Shown here piece after piece: positions 1 to 9,412 of a DNA stretch of 64,000 nt. The DNA is taken from NCBI GenBank assembly GCA_948474755.1, contig CAOLHI010001810.1:1-64000 (forward strand). Reading direction: 5' to 3'. Under the pieces are notes generated by a model. It saw nothing but the letters and a program-made list of their open reading frames with translations. It was not told the DNA's origin and ran no database searches. The stretch's first letter is position 1. Every line of letters begins with the position of its first letter. The translations under genes were made by a program, and so were the position numbers. Source of the DNA: Ctenosaura bakeri (Eukaryota > Chordata > Lepidosauria > Squamata > Iguanidae).

Positions 1-558
1 ACAATCTCTTTTGCCCTTTCCCACAAAGCAGTGCCTGGAAAGTAAGGGTCTCAGTGCTTTTTTAGAGGAAAGCACAAAAGAAGCCTACCTTCCCTACTCT
101 CAGAGTGTTCCTTCAGAGGGAAATGGTGTTTCTTTCATGTTTTCCCCCAAAAGAGCACCGAGACCCTCCCTGCTTTGCTTCCAAGTAGCCATAAGAGTAA
201 AGGGACTCCCTTCTGTTCTCCTGGATGCTCCTTCACATTTCCTGTCCCTGGGCTCAAGCAGCATTGCCACACTCACCACACAAGGCCTGGGCTGGGTGTT
301 TTTCCTCATCTTCTGGGTTCTCCTCTCATCTTCCTACCTACTGAGCTCTCTGGTGCACTCTGAAGTATCACCTTGAGCCTCCAGCACAGGATGAGATGCC
401 TGACAGCATAGCATCACTGCTGCTGCTAATATTGTCTCTGCAGCCTTTGAGGAATCTGGGACATTCTGCAACAACTGGCTACAACCAGCCAGAACATTTT
501 TTAGTTCCTTAAATGTAGGATTTTCCCTATTTTCTGGGTTGAATGGCAATCCTATGCA
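1..558. other. No recognised feature
   Basis: I see no gene or recognisable repeat here. A 121-codon open frame at 11-376 has no recognisable domain and overlaps open frames on the other strand, so it is not called. Confidence 0.5.
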
Positions 559-559
559 G

Positions 560-620
560 ATCTCCTATAAGGGCTCCATAGACCCCCATGGGTCCACAGA
601 CCCCAGGTTAAGAACCACTG
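560..620 (-). mobile_element. hAT-like DNA transposon end (fragment)
   Basis: The stretch ends in AGAACCACTG, preceded by GGTCCACAGACCCCAGG. Read on the minus strand it begins CAGTGGTTCTTAACC, which resembles the terminal repeat of hAT/Charlie-type transposons (CAGNGGTTCTCAA). Only this end is visible. No partner end or 8-bp target duplication was found. Confidence 0.45.
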
Positions 621-1190
621 ATCTAGTATATCATGGGATTCCTGTAAAACAAAACAATATGTGCTTCAAGCCTGCATCCCTTATGTGCTGCTGACTAGGG
701 TTTTGATTTTTCCCAGTTTTCCTTTGTTCAGAACAGAAGCTGTTTTAGAAAAGGGAAAGCAGGCTGCAGAAAGCAATTGCCCTCTGACAGTTTTCTGACA
801 GGGATGGTGGTGGAAATAATAGACTTCCATGTTTCATAATGAAAATAAGAATCCAGTGTACTTTTCTGGTTCTATTAATATGGATGCAGATAACACACAG
901 CTCCTCTACCATGCTCCTATCATTTAGTAATAAATTAATACAACATTACTCTAAGCCATCTGAGATCTCCCTAATGGACTCAGAGAAAAGAAGCAATTAT
1001 AATGATTTCTTAGGACAAAAAGCAAGGAAATCAGCTGGAAGTAGCTGAACAATGAAGAGCCAGGTGAAGGCAAGATTACCCTTGGATTAACAACTGCCTC
1101 ACACACCTGAGGGGAGGGAGGGCAGCGTGCCCTGAGGCTGCCAGCGGAGACCTGTTTGTTTGGTTCTTGCAGTGCCCCAGGGCTGCCTAC
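621..1190. other. No recognised feature
   Basis: Unique-looking A/T-rich sequence with no gene or repeat that I recognise. Confidence 0.4.
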
Positions 1191-1194
1191 GGTT

Positions 1195-1445
1195 GAACAA
1201 ATTGTTGGGTTTTTCATGTTCCAAATATGCCATCTGCTAATACAACATTGTACGTTGCCATTCAACACAAACAGCAACTGTTAATTGAGTTAATATTATT
1301 TTCTCCAGCAGCCAATTCTTCATTTCACTCCCAATTAAATGCCAAATATTAATGATAGCCCTTTGTGGCTCTTTGGAAGAGTTACATTTGGAGGCGGCTG
1401 TGAAATAGCTGTGAGACAGTAGTGACACATGTCTCCTATTGGCAT
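1195..1445. promoter_or_regulatory. Candidate conserved non-coding element
   Basis: Non-repetitive sequence with dense homeodomain-like words (GTTAATTGAGTTAATATTA, CCAATTAAATGCCAAATATT, AATGAT), typical of vertebrate conserved enhancers. No coding frame is convincing. Conservation cannot be tested from a single sequence; the call rests only on composition and lack of repeat signature. Confidence 0.3.
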
Positions 1446-1675
1446 CATAAGTTCTGCAGTAAATATTTTTGGACTTTTTTCCTATAATAGGGCAATATAG
1501 ATGACGATCATCTACTAGTTCACCTGCCTAAATGATTCCTAGTTTAATCTTTAGTTGAAAATCTAAAGGTTTTAATGAAGTACAGCTTCAGTGCCCAGCA
1601 CATTTGGGTAGGTACCAGGATCTAAGTGTCCTATCCAGTCCCATAATGACCAACACATTGTTTCTTGTCATCTGT

Positions 1676-1805
1676 GCCCTTGCACACTACAGAATTATAG
1701 AGCTATGATGCCAATATAACAGTCCTGGCACTATCCTATGGAATCCTGGAAACTGCAGGATAGGAAGGAATATTTAGAATTCTTATCCAGGGAGCTCCCA
1801 TGCCT
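1676..1805 (+). mobile_element. Half-copy of GGCC-type palindromic MITE (variant)
   Basis: Contains the left-arm words GCACACTACAGAATTATAG and TATGGAATCCTGG seen in the complete element at 49734-49964. The mirrored right arm is missing, so this is a single-arm remnant. Confidence 0.5.
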
Positions 1806-2014
1806 CATCAAACTATAAACAATGAAAGCATTAAAACTATCATCATGGTGATCAGGCTCCTAATAATGCCCAACCTTTCTGATCCAGGCACTGATCAAGG
1901 TGAAACCTACTTCACTTTAGCAACATAACAGCAGTGATTCATTTATTATCTCTGTAAGACCCAGTGGGTGCGTGAGTGTGGGACTGCTAGCTGTACATTT
2001 CTCCCCTGCCAGAA

Positions 2015-2232
2015 CTCTATAGGCACAAGATGCAATCTGATCTTGGAAGCTAAGCAGACTCAGTCCTGCTTAGCACTTGGATGGAGGAGTGCCAAAGAAT
2101 ACCAGGCGCTGCAAGCTGTCCTTCAGGGGAAGGAACTGGCCAAACTAGCTCTGGGTATTCCTTGCCTAAGAAATCCCTATGAAATTCATGGGGTTGTCAT
2201 AAGTCAACAGGTGACTTGAAGACACATATAAC
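2015..2232 (+). mobile_element. 5S rRNA-derived SINE with BovB-like tail
   Basis: The head matches the 3' half of 5S rRNA: CAATCTGATCTTGGAAGCTA, AAGCAGACTCAG, then CACTTGGATGGAGGAGTGCC, which corresponds to the 5S internal promoter (ACTTGGATGGGAGACC). The tail (GTCATAAGTCAACAGGTGAC, TTGAAGACACA) is BovB-like and presumably allowed mobilisation by BovB reverse transcriptase. A second copy lies at 61867-62080. Both are decayed; this is not a functional 5S gene. Confidence 0.8.
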
Positions 2233-2271
2233 ACAGTGAGAAATCCATAACCATATCTCACATTTCCCAAC

Positions 2272-2272
<1 letters not shown>

Positions 2273-2308
<36 letters not shown>
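2273..2308. repeat. (CA)n microsatellite
   Basis: About 18 uninterrupted CA units directly downstream of the 5S-derived SINE. Confidence 0.95.
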
Positions 2309-2309
<1 letters not shown>

Positions 2310-2310
<1 letters not shown>

Positions 2311-3040
2311 TATGTTTGGGTGGAGTGTCTGACAAGCCCTTTGTACATCTGGAAACTCTGTTTTAAAATCAGCAATAATCTTGCAGCATCATAGACCACT
2401 CTTTGAAAAACTGAACCACTTTGACCTATCAGACATAACAGGTATGAAGCTGCACATAGTGTTTCATGCATGTGCCAAAAGAGCTCATTAAGCTATACAA
2501 ACAACCCGTCCATCACACCGTTTTGTACTGATGTCTCCTTCTATGGCCCAAGTTGTTACTATAGTTTCTGCTAGAAAGCCATAGCAGTCCATAGCATGAG
2601 TGTAACAAATTTGCTAATATTAAGTGGATTTGAACACACAGTGGGCATGAGAAACTTCTCCAATTCGGTTATACTGCACTCATCACTTTAATCCAACTGC
2701 TCCTATTACCATTCACAGTGAACACAATCAAGATTTGACTCTAAACTTCTCATGCTTTCATCTCTGCAGGCTATAAATATTTCTGAACCAAATGCAGCTC
2801 ACATGCCTGGATGTAGCGTGTTATAATGTTACTGCAGTAAATAGCACCATCTAGGGATCCACATTTGGCTGATTCATGCTGAATAATGTTTGACACATTG
2901 AATTAGCTGTAGCCTTTCGCAGGCCTTCAGCCTTCAGATGAAAAGGTTAAACCAGTGGTGTGAGAAAGGGTTCAAGCCCTCTCTCTATGTCTCATGTGCC
3001 AATGCACATTGCACATGAAGGTCTGTAGTGTGGTTGCAAA
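2310..3040. other. No recognised feature
   Basis: About 730 bp with no gene or repeat that I recognise. Confidence 0.4.
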
Positions 3041-3044
3041 CACA

Positions 3045-3175
3045 ACTAGTGCCCTTTCACAGTACAAAATTATAGCACCATGATTCCACTTTAACTTCCA
3101 TGGCTTCATGCTATGGAATTCTGGGGCTTGCATTCTGGTGAAACACTAGAGCTCTCAGTCTGAGAATTCTAAATA
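3045..3175 (+). mobile_element. Half-copy of GGCC-type palindromic MITE (variant)
   Basis: Carries GCCCTTTCACAGTACAAAAT and CTATGGAATTCTGGGG, followed by CTCTCAGTCTGAGAATTCTA as in the 49734 element. The right arm is absent. A Sauria SINE starts immediately downstream. Confidence 0.5.
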
Positions 3176-3177
3176 AT

Positions 3178-3380
3178 GTTGTTGTTGTTGTTGTTGTGTA
3201 CCTTCAAGTCATTTCCAACTTATGGCAATCCTAAGGTGGACCTATCATGGTTTTCTGGAACTGCAAGTGTATGACACATTCAAGGTCACCCAGTGGGTTT
3301 CCATAGTCTAATGGGGAATTGAACCCTGATCTCTAGGATTGTAGCCCAGCACTCAGACCACTACACCACCCTGGCTGTCA
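3178..3380 (-). mobile_element. Sauria SINE, short form
   Basis: On the minus strand the tRNA-like head (AGCCAGGGTGGTGTAGTGG) is followed by CACTGGGTGACCTTGAATG and the BovB-like tail (TTGGAAATGACTTGAAGG), ending in a (CAA)n tract, seen here as (GTT)n at 3178-3197. It lacks the middle GGCAAAGGCAAACC segment, so it belongs to the short class. Confidence 0.85.
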
Positions 3381-3471
3381 CCACTCCTCTCCCCAAATAT
3401 TTGGTGATCACTGACAATATTGTTTGGATGATTATTATTTGGGGGATGAGAGAAGATTCCACAAGATGACT

Positions 3472-3554
3472 GGAAAGGAAAGGAAAGGAAAGGAAAGGAA
3501 AGGAAGGAAAGGAAAGGAAAGGAAAGGAAAGGAAAGGAAAGGAAAGGAAAGGAA
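3472..3554. repeat. (GGAAA)n microsatellite
   Basis: Around 16 GGAAA units with one AAGG slip. The resulting frame would encode a low-complexity Phe/Leu/Ser repeat, which is an artefact. Confidence 0.95.
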
Positions 3555-3555
3555 A

Positions 3556-3985
3556 AGTCTGCTACGTGAAGGGCAACAGTTAATGTAAGTAAACCATTAA
3601 AAGCAGAGTTTAAAAGTTTGCTTGAAAGGTTTCCATGCTCTGTTAAAAGCAATGCTTGTGAAAAAGTTAAAAACAGAGCTGGGCAACGTTTGGGTTCTTA
3701 GTTTCCAACTAAGTATTTTCTCATTTCTGAGCAATTATGATTGATGCTTGATCTATCAAGCTTAATGACTTCACCAGGCACTGCTGCATGTGACATCATC
3801 AGCGGCCATCCCTATGTCTCAGGGTTTGACCTTGAAATCTCAGGGCCTAGGATGTTCCTCACATGATAAGTCTATTAATGCAAAGTGCCACCTACCCTCG
3901 CTCAACCACAGGTCATCTCTGCTCTTCTCTAAATAGTTCAAAGTAGTGCCCAGTTTATCCTCAAACAATAACTCTCTGAGGTAGA
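3556..3985. other. No recognised feature
   Basis: No gene or known repeat recognised between the GGAAA array and the CpG-rich transposon. Confidence 0.4.
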
Positions 3986-3989
3986 TTTA

Positions 3990-4412
3990 GGCCCTTTTCG
4001 CACCTTACTTTGTCGCGGCAGCAGGGAGCGGTGCTCGCACGAGCAGCCACTCACACAAGCTGCTCACGACAGCCCTTTTTGCCTCCCGCATCGCCTTCCT
4101 TCTAGCGCGACCGTCGCACGAGCACCCCGCCCCTTTCTTCCGCAGCGCAGTTGTAGGCTGTGCAGGGGGAAGGAAGCACGACTGGGCCGCCTTGCCGACA
4201 CACCGCACAGAAGTAAGTGCGCGAGGGCACCGCGAGCATTGCATGAGCGCGGGGCATTTTCGGCTGAAAGCCGAAAATCAAAAAATGCGCACACGCCCCG
4301 CTTTAGCCTCGTGAGCATCGCACGAGTGGGAGTGTGTCATATGGAACGACACTCCCACTCCCACGACACTCAAGGGGGGGTTGCGCAAGAAAAAAAGCAT
4401 GCAAAAAGGACC
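3990..4412. mobile_element. CpG-rich Harbinger-like non-autonomous transposon
   Basis: The left end is GGCCCTTTTCGCACC; the right end read on the minus strand is GGTCCTTTTTGCATGC, the same terminus with CpG-to-TG decay. TTA flanks both sides (3987-3989 and 4413-4415), a 3-bp target duplication as made by PIF/Harbinger transposases. The 423-bp body is rich in CpG, unlike its surroundings, and contains the short inverted repeat TTTTCGGCTGAAAGCCGAAAA. There is no transposase, so it would need one in trans. Superfamily assignment is inferred from the duplication length. Confidence 0.7.
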
Positions 4413-4415
4413 TTA

Positions 4416-5100
4416 GCTGAGAAACAGTGACTGGATCAATATCACCAGTGAGCTTTGGAACCTGAGTGCCTGGTTCTGCTCTAAATACTCTGATTACTAC
4501 ACCACATTAAGGCCAAGATCCTACATAGCTGAGCATTGCATAGAAGTTTTGTGTAAGAGCTTCGCTTGGTTACCAGAATGAAAACTGGAGATGATTCCCA
4601 TACCTTTGTGGAGAAGAGGGAATTTCAGGAGGGGTTGCTTGTGAGCTGGTTCCCTGACAAGCAACACTTGCTGAAATTCCTTCTTCTGCACCACCATTAA
4701 AGGTACAGGAGCTCTTTCCAGTTTTCAACTCTCACTGACAGCTCCCCTGTCACCACTTCCAGGAATCATTGTTGCACTGTGACAGCCTCCTAACAGTCAT
4801 TTTGGTACTGGTGGAAAATGGGGAGAATTAGAGAAGCACCTGGCTATGTCCACATAGCCATTGCTAGATTCAGACTGAGGATATCTTCCACTGAGATCTG
4901 TTGGGGTCCTCCAGAGATCTCCATGGCAGAGGCCATTGACCTGCATCTAGCTATAAGAATACAGCAAGCTGCCTCTCTGATCTCTTCTCCACCAGCAAGA
5001 AAATGGCAAGGGAGGCTATGTTAGTACAATGGTGGGTCCTGTGGGTTCCTTGGACATTGCAGAGAGAGGAAGAGAATACCAACCTCAAAAATGACCAAAA
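4416..5100. other. No recognised feature
   Basis: About 680 bp with no gene or repeat that I recognise. Confidence 0.4.
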
Positions 5101-5103
5101 TAC

Positions 5104-5112
5104 ATGCATGCA

Positions 5113-5152
<40 letters not shown>

Positions 5153-5165
5153 CATACATACATAC

Positions 5166-5213
<48 letters not shown>

Positions 5214-5240
5214 ATACATACACACACACATATGCATAAG
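5104..5240. repeat. Compound microsatellite (ATGC)(TA)(CATA)(CA)
   Basis: Runs in order of ATGC, TA, CATA/CACATA and CA units. Every long frame over it (Ile/Tyr, Thr/His or Val/Cys repeats) is a microsatellite artefact. Confidence 0.95.
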
Positions 5241-5364
5241 GTGAATTTACATTTCAGTATGTTCGGAGGCCAGCCACACATTCACAAATCCAAAGCCTTG
5301 CTTTCCCAAGCTGCTACTGTGTCTTCTTTGCTATGGACCTTTCTTTCTCCAACTTCATTTGAGG

Positions 5365-5655
5365 TGAGATGGTACACTACCATCTCAGTGGCAGCATTCC
5401 TGCTTTGCGTATGCTTGAAGGTCCTAATTTCAAATCATGGCATCTCCAGGAAAGACTGGGCAAAGGATCCCTTACTGACATCGCCCTCCTGTGGCATCAC
5501 CAGTGCCTATGCTTTGGGCTTAGGTTTTTGGCCCTAAAATCTCAAGGCCTGCAACGGTACGATTCTGGTGACCCTGGTGACACCAAGTATTGAAAATATT
5601 GAGATGGCTCAGAAGAGTCATGACTTAGTATAAGGCAGCGTTGTTCTTGTGTTTC
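5365..5655 (+). mobile_element. tRNA-derived SINE (CTCAGTGG head)
   Basis: The head has CATCTCAGTGGCAGCATTCC, CTGCTTTGCGTATGCTTGAA, GGTCCTAATTTCAAATC and GGCATCTCCAGG, matching the squamate tRNA-derived SINE with an A-box and B-box. The tail at 5605-5640 (GACTTAGTATAAGGCAGC) matches the 3' end of the same family. Fragments recur at 9575-9690 and 37290-37395. Strongly decayed. Confidence 0.6.
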
Positions 5656-5827
5656 TAATTAGCTGGACTCCAGCCTCAGTGCCATGCCACTGGGGACTAT
5701 ACAGAGCCTACAGTCATGTATAGACAGAGTATATATGAAGCAATTATAGCCCTGTTATGGAAACAGATCGGTAATCTCATGAGACAGATACAGGGCTTCA
5801 AAGCCTGGTCTCACCTTCTTTGTCCCT

Positions 5828-5850
5828 CTGTGTGTGTGTGTGCGCGCTCG
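5828..5850. repeat. (TG)n/(CG) microsatellite
   Basis: Short TG repeat running into TGCGCGCTCG. Confidence 0.8.
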
Positions 5851-5914
5851 CATATGTGCTGACCCCACCATCTCAGCCACTGACCCCAGCAAGGCCCGAT
5901 GTGAAGTTTGTTTA

Positions 5915-6130
5915 TGTATGCGTGTATTTAATTTACCTTCTTCCTTTCTCCCAAATGAGACCTGGGGCAGTTCACAGCATTAATTACAACATGGCACATA
6001 AATTAAAAATTAGTGATTATAAGCTTTATTCTTAAAAAAAAAAAAAAAGCTAAATAAGCCACCATATTAAAACATCAATACTTTAAAATATAAAAACATT
6101 TGAAGCCATGACAAGAACTATCAAAATGCA
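5915..6130 (-). mobile_element. L2-like LINE 3' end (antisense)
   Basis: Reads TTTCTCCCAAATGAGACCTG then GGCAGTTCACAGCATTAATT and an A-rich region, the antisense of the L2/CR1-clade 3' terminus (GGGAGAAAGGCAGGATATAAAT). Only the 3' untranslated part is present. Confidence 0.55.
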
Positions 6131-6139
6131 GCCCACGCA

Positions 6140-6394
6140 TCCCATTAAAAACCTTTCCACATAGCCGCCTAGTCACCAGGGGCTTGTTCAAATGAAAAGG
6201 TCTTTACCTGCCAAGCAGAAGGAGAGCAAGGAGGGTTGTACTCACATTTGAACCAGAGTCTGGGGGAAGTTACATTTTTAGAATAGCCCAAGCTCCAGAC
6301 TTTCACAAGCTTTGCATTTTGAATGCAAATATAACTGTCTGCTCCATGGAGCTTTCTGCCATTATTATAAGTTTTGAGCCTTGCCCAGGCCATA
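6140..6394. other. No recognised feature
   Basis: No gene or known repeat recognised. Confidence 0.4.
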
Positions 6395-6720
6395 TGACTG
6401 AACAGGGCTTATGATGCAAACACTTTTGCTGAACTTTTAATATGCTAATTGTAATGTTGTTCTGTAGGAATTAACCTCTGGGGCCCTACAGTAATAGAAG
6501 ATTTCACATCCAATATGTGAAGCTGAAAACTGACTGAAGCCTGAATGGCCATTCATTCCTGCCTGATGATATGAATTTCATTTTCAACAGTTCTTGAGAG
6601 CATGAGCCCTATTCTCTCACATTTTTCCAGTAAAGTGAAATCTTCCTAAAATGATTAGCTTTCCCATTAATAACTTTGTCGTCATTTCCCACTGGGAGGG
6701 ATTACAATGCAAACCTCATC
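6395..6720. promoter_or_regulatory. Candidate conserved non-coding element
   Basis: Non-repetitive sequence with TTTTAATATGCTAATTGTAA, GAATGGCCATTCATTCCTG and TTCCCATTAATAACTTTG. The density of homeodomain-like cores and absence of repeat signature suggest a possible enhancer. No cross-species evidence is available here. Confidence 0.25.
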
Positions 6721-6884
6721 TTCTACTATATTATTTACCAAAAAAAAAAGTTGATTCTTTAGTTATATAGAATATTATGCCTCTCATCTTCAGGGAAGTT
6801 AATTTGTTACATTACATTAAGTTCCTATAATAAGTGAGGAGTGAAGAAAGTTTATCAGTGCTTCTTGAATTTCTGTTTGCTAAA

Positions 6885-7127
6885 TGTTGTTGTCTTTGTA
6901 GCTGTACACCTTCAAGTCATTTCCAAATGTTGATGACCCTAAGGTAAACCCATCACATGGTTTTCTTGGCAAGATTTGTTCAGAAAGGATTTGCCTTTGT
7001 TTTCCTCTGAAGTTGAGACAATGTGATTGCCCAAGGTCACCCAGTGGGTTTCCATGGCCGAGCAGGGATTTGACCCTGCCTCCCAGTGTCCTGGTTTAAT
7101 GCTCAAACATTTATGGCATCCTGGCTA
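6885..7127 (-). mobile_element. Sauria SINE, long form
   Basis: Minus-strand SINE with the long-form middle segment (AGGATTTGCCTTTGTTTTCC on the plus strand) and CAAGGTCACCCAGTGGGTTT. The words GCTAAATGT at 6879-6887 and at 7124-7132 flank it and look like the target site duplication. Confidence 0.85.
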
Positions 7128-7134
7128 AATGTAA

Positions 7135-7875
7135 CTTGTGTCAAATGTTTTAAAGCTCTGACATCTCTGCCTTAGTCTCCCAGCCTCCCAGTCAGGGGGT
7201 TGGTCATCTGCTTTCAGCACACAGGAACACATCAAAGATAAGGTTCAAATCTTTAATGCAGAATTTTATATAAACAACTAACCTGCAGAAGGGTTATACT
7301 CATCATTTGCAGAAGCCTGGATATCAAATTTCAAAGCTAGTTTTATTTTCAGCAGATGTGTTTGATGTCTGTCAGATTCTTTGCTTTGCTTCAGTGGAAC
7401 AACATTCGTTAATGAAAATGGCATGCATAAAATGTGTTTTTCAGTGCTCATTTTATATATGATGTGCTTGGCTGAATATTACTATTAAGGCAACCTATCC
7501 TAACTCCCACTGTTCTGTAACAGCAGCCATTTTAATGGTTAGTTCTGGTACCCAAGATAAGACCACAAATAACCCCAAGAAATTTATTTGATTTTTTGTT
7601 CAAAAAGAACATATGCCATTTGGGTGTTGGGATGGGCCATGTTTATTGATCCACTGTTCTCACTTGAGGTTCAAGGATCAGCTTTGATTTACATGCTGGC
7701 TGCAACTATGCCTACAGGATACAGCTTTCTTGACCATAATGACTTAATTTTTTTTTTTTAAAAAAAATGGATTTTAAAAATTTAATTAAAGAGGAGCGGG
7801 GGAAAGAAAGAGAAGAAAAAAGAAAAAAGTGGAAGGCAAATATATAGGATATGAACATGGACTGAGTATCTATTT
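7135..7875. other. Mostly unassigned; A/T-rich candidate element inside
   Basis: No gene seen. 7330-7500 is non-repetitive and A/T-rich (GTTAATGAAAATGGCATGC, ATTACTATTAAGG) and could be a conserved element. 7747-7850 holds T- and A-rich tracts and a GAAAGA-rich purine stretch. Confidence 0.3.
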
Positions 7876-7878
7876 TAC

Positions 7879-8298
7879 CATATATACTTGACTATAAATT
7901 TTCTCACAGATAAGTCCAGGGCAGGTTTGGGGCCCAAAATTAGAGAATTTGCTATGACCTATGGATGTCAACCCCCACCACCATCATCATCATGGGCTCC
8001 CCGGAGGTCCCTGAAAAACCATCCAGACCTCGGGGAAGCTCATGCTACTGGTAAGGGTCAAAGGAGTATATTGTTGCAAATTCTCCTGGCTTGAGGAATT
8101 CTAGGGCTCCAGGGCCTTTTTTGCTTCTCCTCTAACTAGGCAGCTGCACACCTCAAGCCAGGAGGGGTTTTTGACAATCTGCACACTCTGCTCCTGCAAG
8201 CAGTACAGATTCCCTGGAAGTTTTGTAGATAAGTTGACTCAAGTTTTCAGGCTTGATTTTTTTTTTTTTTTACCAGATTTATAGTCCAGTATATACTG
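7879..8298. mobile_element. Non-autonomous DNA transposon with TATACT...ACTATAAAT termini
   Basis: The left end reads CATATATACTTGACTATAAA and the right end on the minus strand reads CAGTATATACTGGACTATAA, an inverted terminal repeat of over 20 bp with few mismatches. This matches a vertebrate repeat whose ends carry TATACTCGAGTATAAGTC-type sequence. The interior has no transposase. Superfamily and target duplication could not be fixed (a TA duplication is possible). Confidence 0.65.
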
Positions 8299-8329
8299 AT
8301 GCTGTTTCCAAAAAATAAAATTTCTTGAA

Positions 8330-8543
8330 TAGGCTATTGTGGGTTTTCTGGGTTTTGAGTCTGTGTTCTATTAGTATTTTCTCCTGACGTTTCACCTGCA
8401 TCTGTGGCTGACATCTTTTCTCTGAAGATGCCAGCCACAGATGCAGGTGAAACGTCAGGAGAAAATACTAATAAACCCAGACTCAAAACCTGGCAAACCC
8501 ACAACAGCCTATGGATTCCAGCCATGAAAGCCTTTGACTTTAC
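8330..8543. mobile_element. Penelope-like retroelement fragment, fold-back copy
   Basis: Two arms (about 8331-8417 and 8424-8510) are inverted copies of the same sequence, each with GATGCAGGTGAAACGTCAGG (reverse-complemented in the left arm). That word and the following CAAACCCACAACAGCCTATG and CCAGCCATGAAAGCC match the 3' terminus of Penelope-like elements, recognised from memory of reptile repeats. ATAAAATTTCTTGAA is repeated at 8315-8329 and 8544-8558, a 15-bp target duplication showing a single insertion. No reverse transcriptase or GIY-YIG region remains. Confidence 0.65.
8415..8465 (+). ncRNA. Hammerhead-ribozyme-like motif (degenerate)
   Basis: CTGAAGA (8422-8428) fits the CUGANGA core, with the variable position 7 as A. 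GAAAC (8449-8453) and GTC (8454-8456) supply the second core half and cleavage triplet. Stem I can form between the U-rich stretch upstream and AGGAGAAAA downstream; a weak stem II can form between GCC (8430-8432) and GGT (8446-8448). One extra U sits before stem II, and stem III would be only 2 bp without a loop, so activity would need a dimer. Penelope-like elements are known to carry such motifs. In the mirrored left arm CTGAAGA is lost. Confidence 0.35.
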
Positions 8544-8774
8544 ATAAAATTTCTTGAAGTTGGCATCTCTAAAATCTACATTCAAACTTAGTTAAAGCAC
8601 TAAGTTCTTCTCTCCATTGAATTATAGGTGGTGAATATTTATCTTTCCAACATTGGCATACAGGTATAAGTGAAAAAACAAAAACGGTTGGTCCAGATGG
8701 ACCAGAATTATTAGCTGTGACTAAGTATGTTACTCACATTACAGCACTGCTTTGTCAGTTGCACTGATCGCCAG

Positions 8775-9110
8775 GCCATTTCGAGGTCTAATTTAAAGTG
8801 CTGGTTTTATCATTTAAAATTCTTATTGGCTTGGGACACCCAGTTTATCTAAAAGATCAATTTCCTCTGCATATTCCTACCCAAAGGAATATGAGGTCAT
8901 CTACACTGCTCCCATTCTGAGGGCCCCTGCCAATTCAAATGAGGCAGGGGGCTACCAGAGGAGAGGCCCTCTTGGCTGTGACCTCTTAGTTATGGAATAG
9001 TCTCTGCAGAAAGGCTTATCTGGCCCTTTCAGTACAGGCTTTTCAGCACCAAATCAAAACCATTTCGTTCCTCCAAAGCACTTAAAATCATGACTTTAAA
9101 ATCTGGAGTG
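8775..9110 (+). mobile_element. L2-like LINE 3' coding remnant
   Basis: Aligns by eye with the L2 segment at 44660-44960: TTTAAAGTGCTGGTTTTATC near the start, GGCTTGGGACACCCAGTTTA, and AGAGGCCCTCTTGGCTGTG. It is the C-terminal coding region of an L2/CR1-clade reverse transcriptase, heavily mutated, with no open frame. Confidence 0.6.
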
Positions 9111-9171
9111 TATATCTATGTGTGTTCATTTCTCTGCAGGTGAAAATATTTTTATACTACTGTGTTTTGTT

Positions 9172-9412
9172 TTTATTGTTGTTGTGTGTCTTCAAATCAT
9201 TCTTGACTTACAGTAACCCTAAGGCAGACGTATCATGGGAGTTTCTTCACAAGATTTATTCAGGAGGGATTTGCCTTTGCCTTCCTCTGAGGCTCAGAGA
9301 GTATGATTTGCCCAAGGTCACCCAGTGGGTTTCCATGCCAAGTAGAGATTCAAACTCTGGTCTCCAGAGTCATTGTCCAGTGCTCAAACCACTGCACCAT
9401 GCTGGCTTTCAT
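9172..9412 (-). mobile_element. Sauria SINE, long form
   Basis: Minus-strand SINE with GTGTGTCTTCAAATCATTC (tail), GGGATTTGCCTTTGCCTTCC (long-form middle), CCCAAGGTCACCCAGTGGGT and AACCACTGCACCATGCTGGC (tRNA-like head). Confidence 0.9.

Noticed and set aside
3472..3554. CRISPR-like or satellite array
   Set aside because: Simple GGAAA microsatellite without spacers.
4000..4380. CpG-island promoter of a gene
   Set aside because: The CpG-rich block ends exactly at terminal inverted repeats with a TTA duplication, so it is a transposon.
5091..5537. 148-codon frame with Ile/Tyr and Thr/His repeats
   Set aside because: Translation of a compound microsatellite followed by a tRNA-derived SINE.
8334..8585. 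83-codon minus-strand frame
   Set aside because: Crosses the Penelope fold-back; its ends do not agree with any coding segment of such elements.
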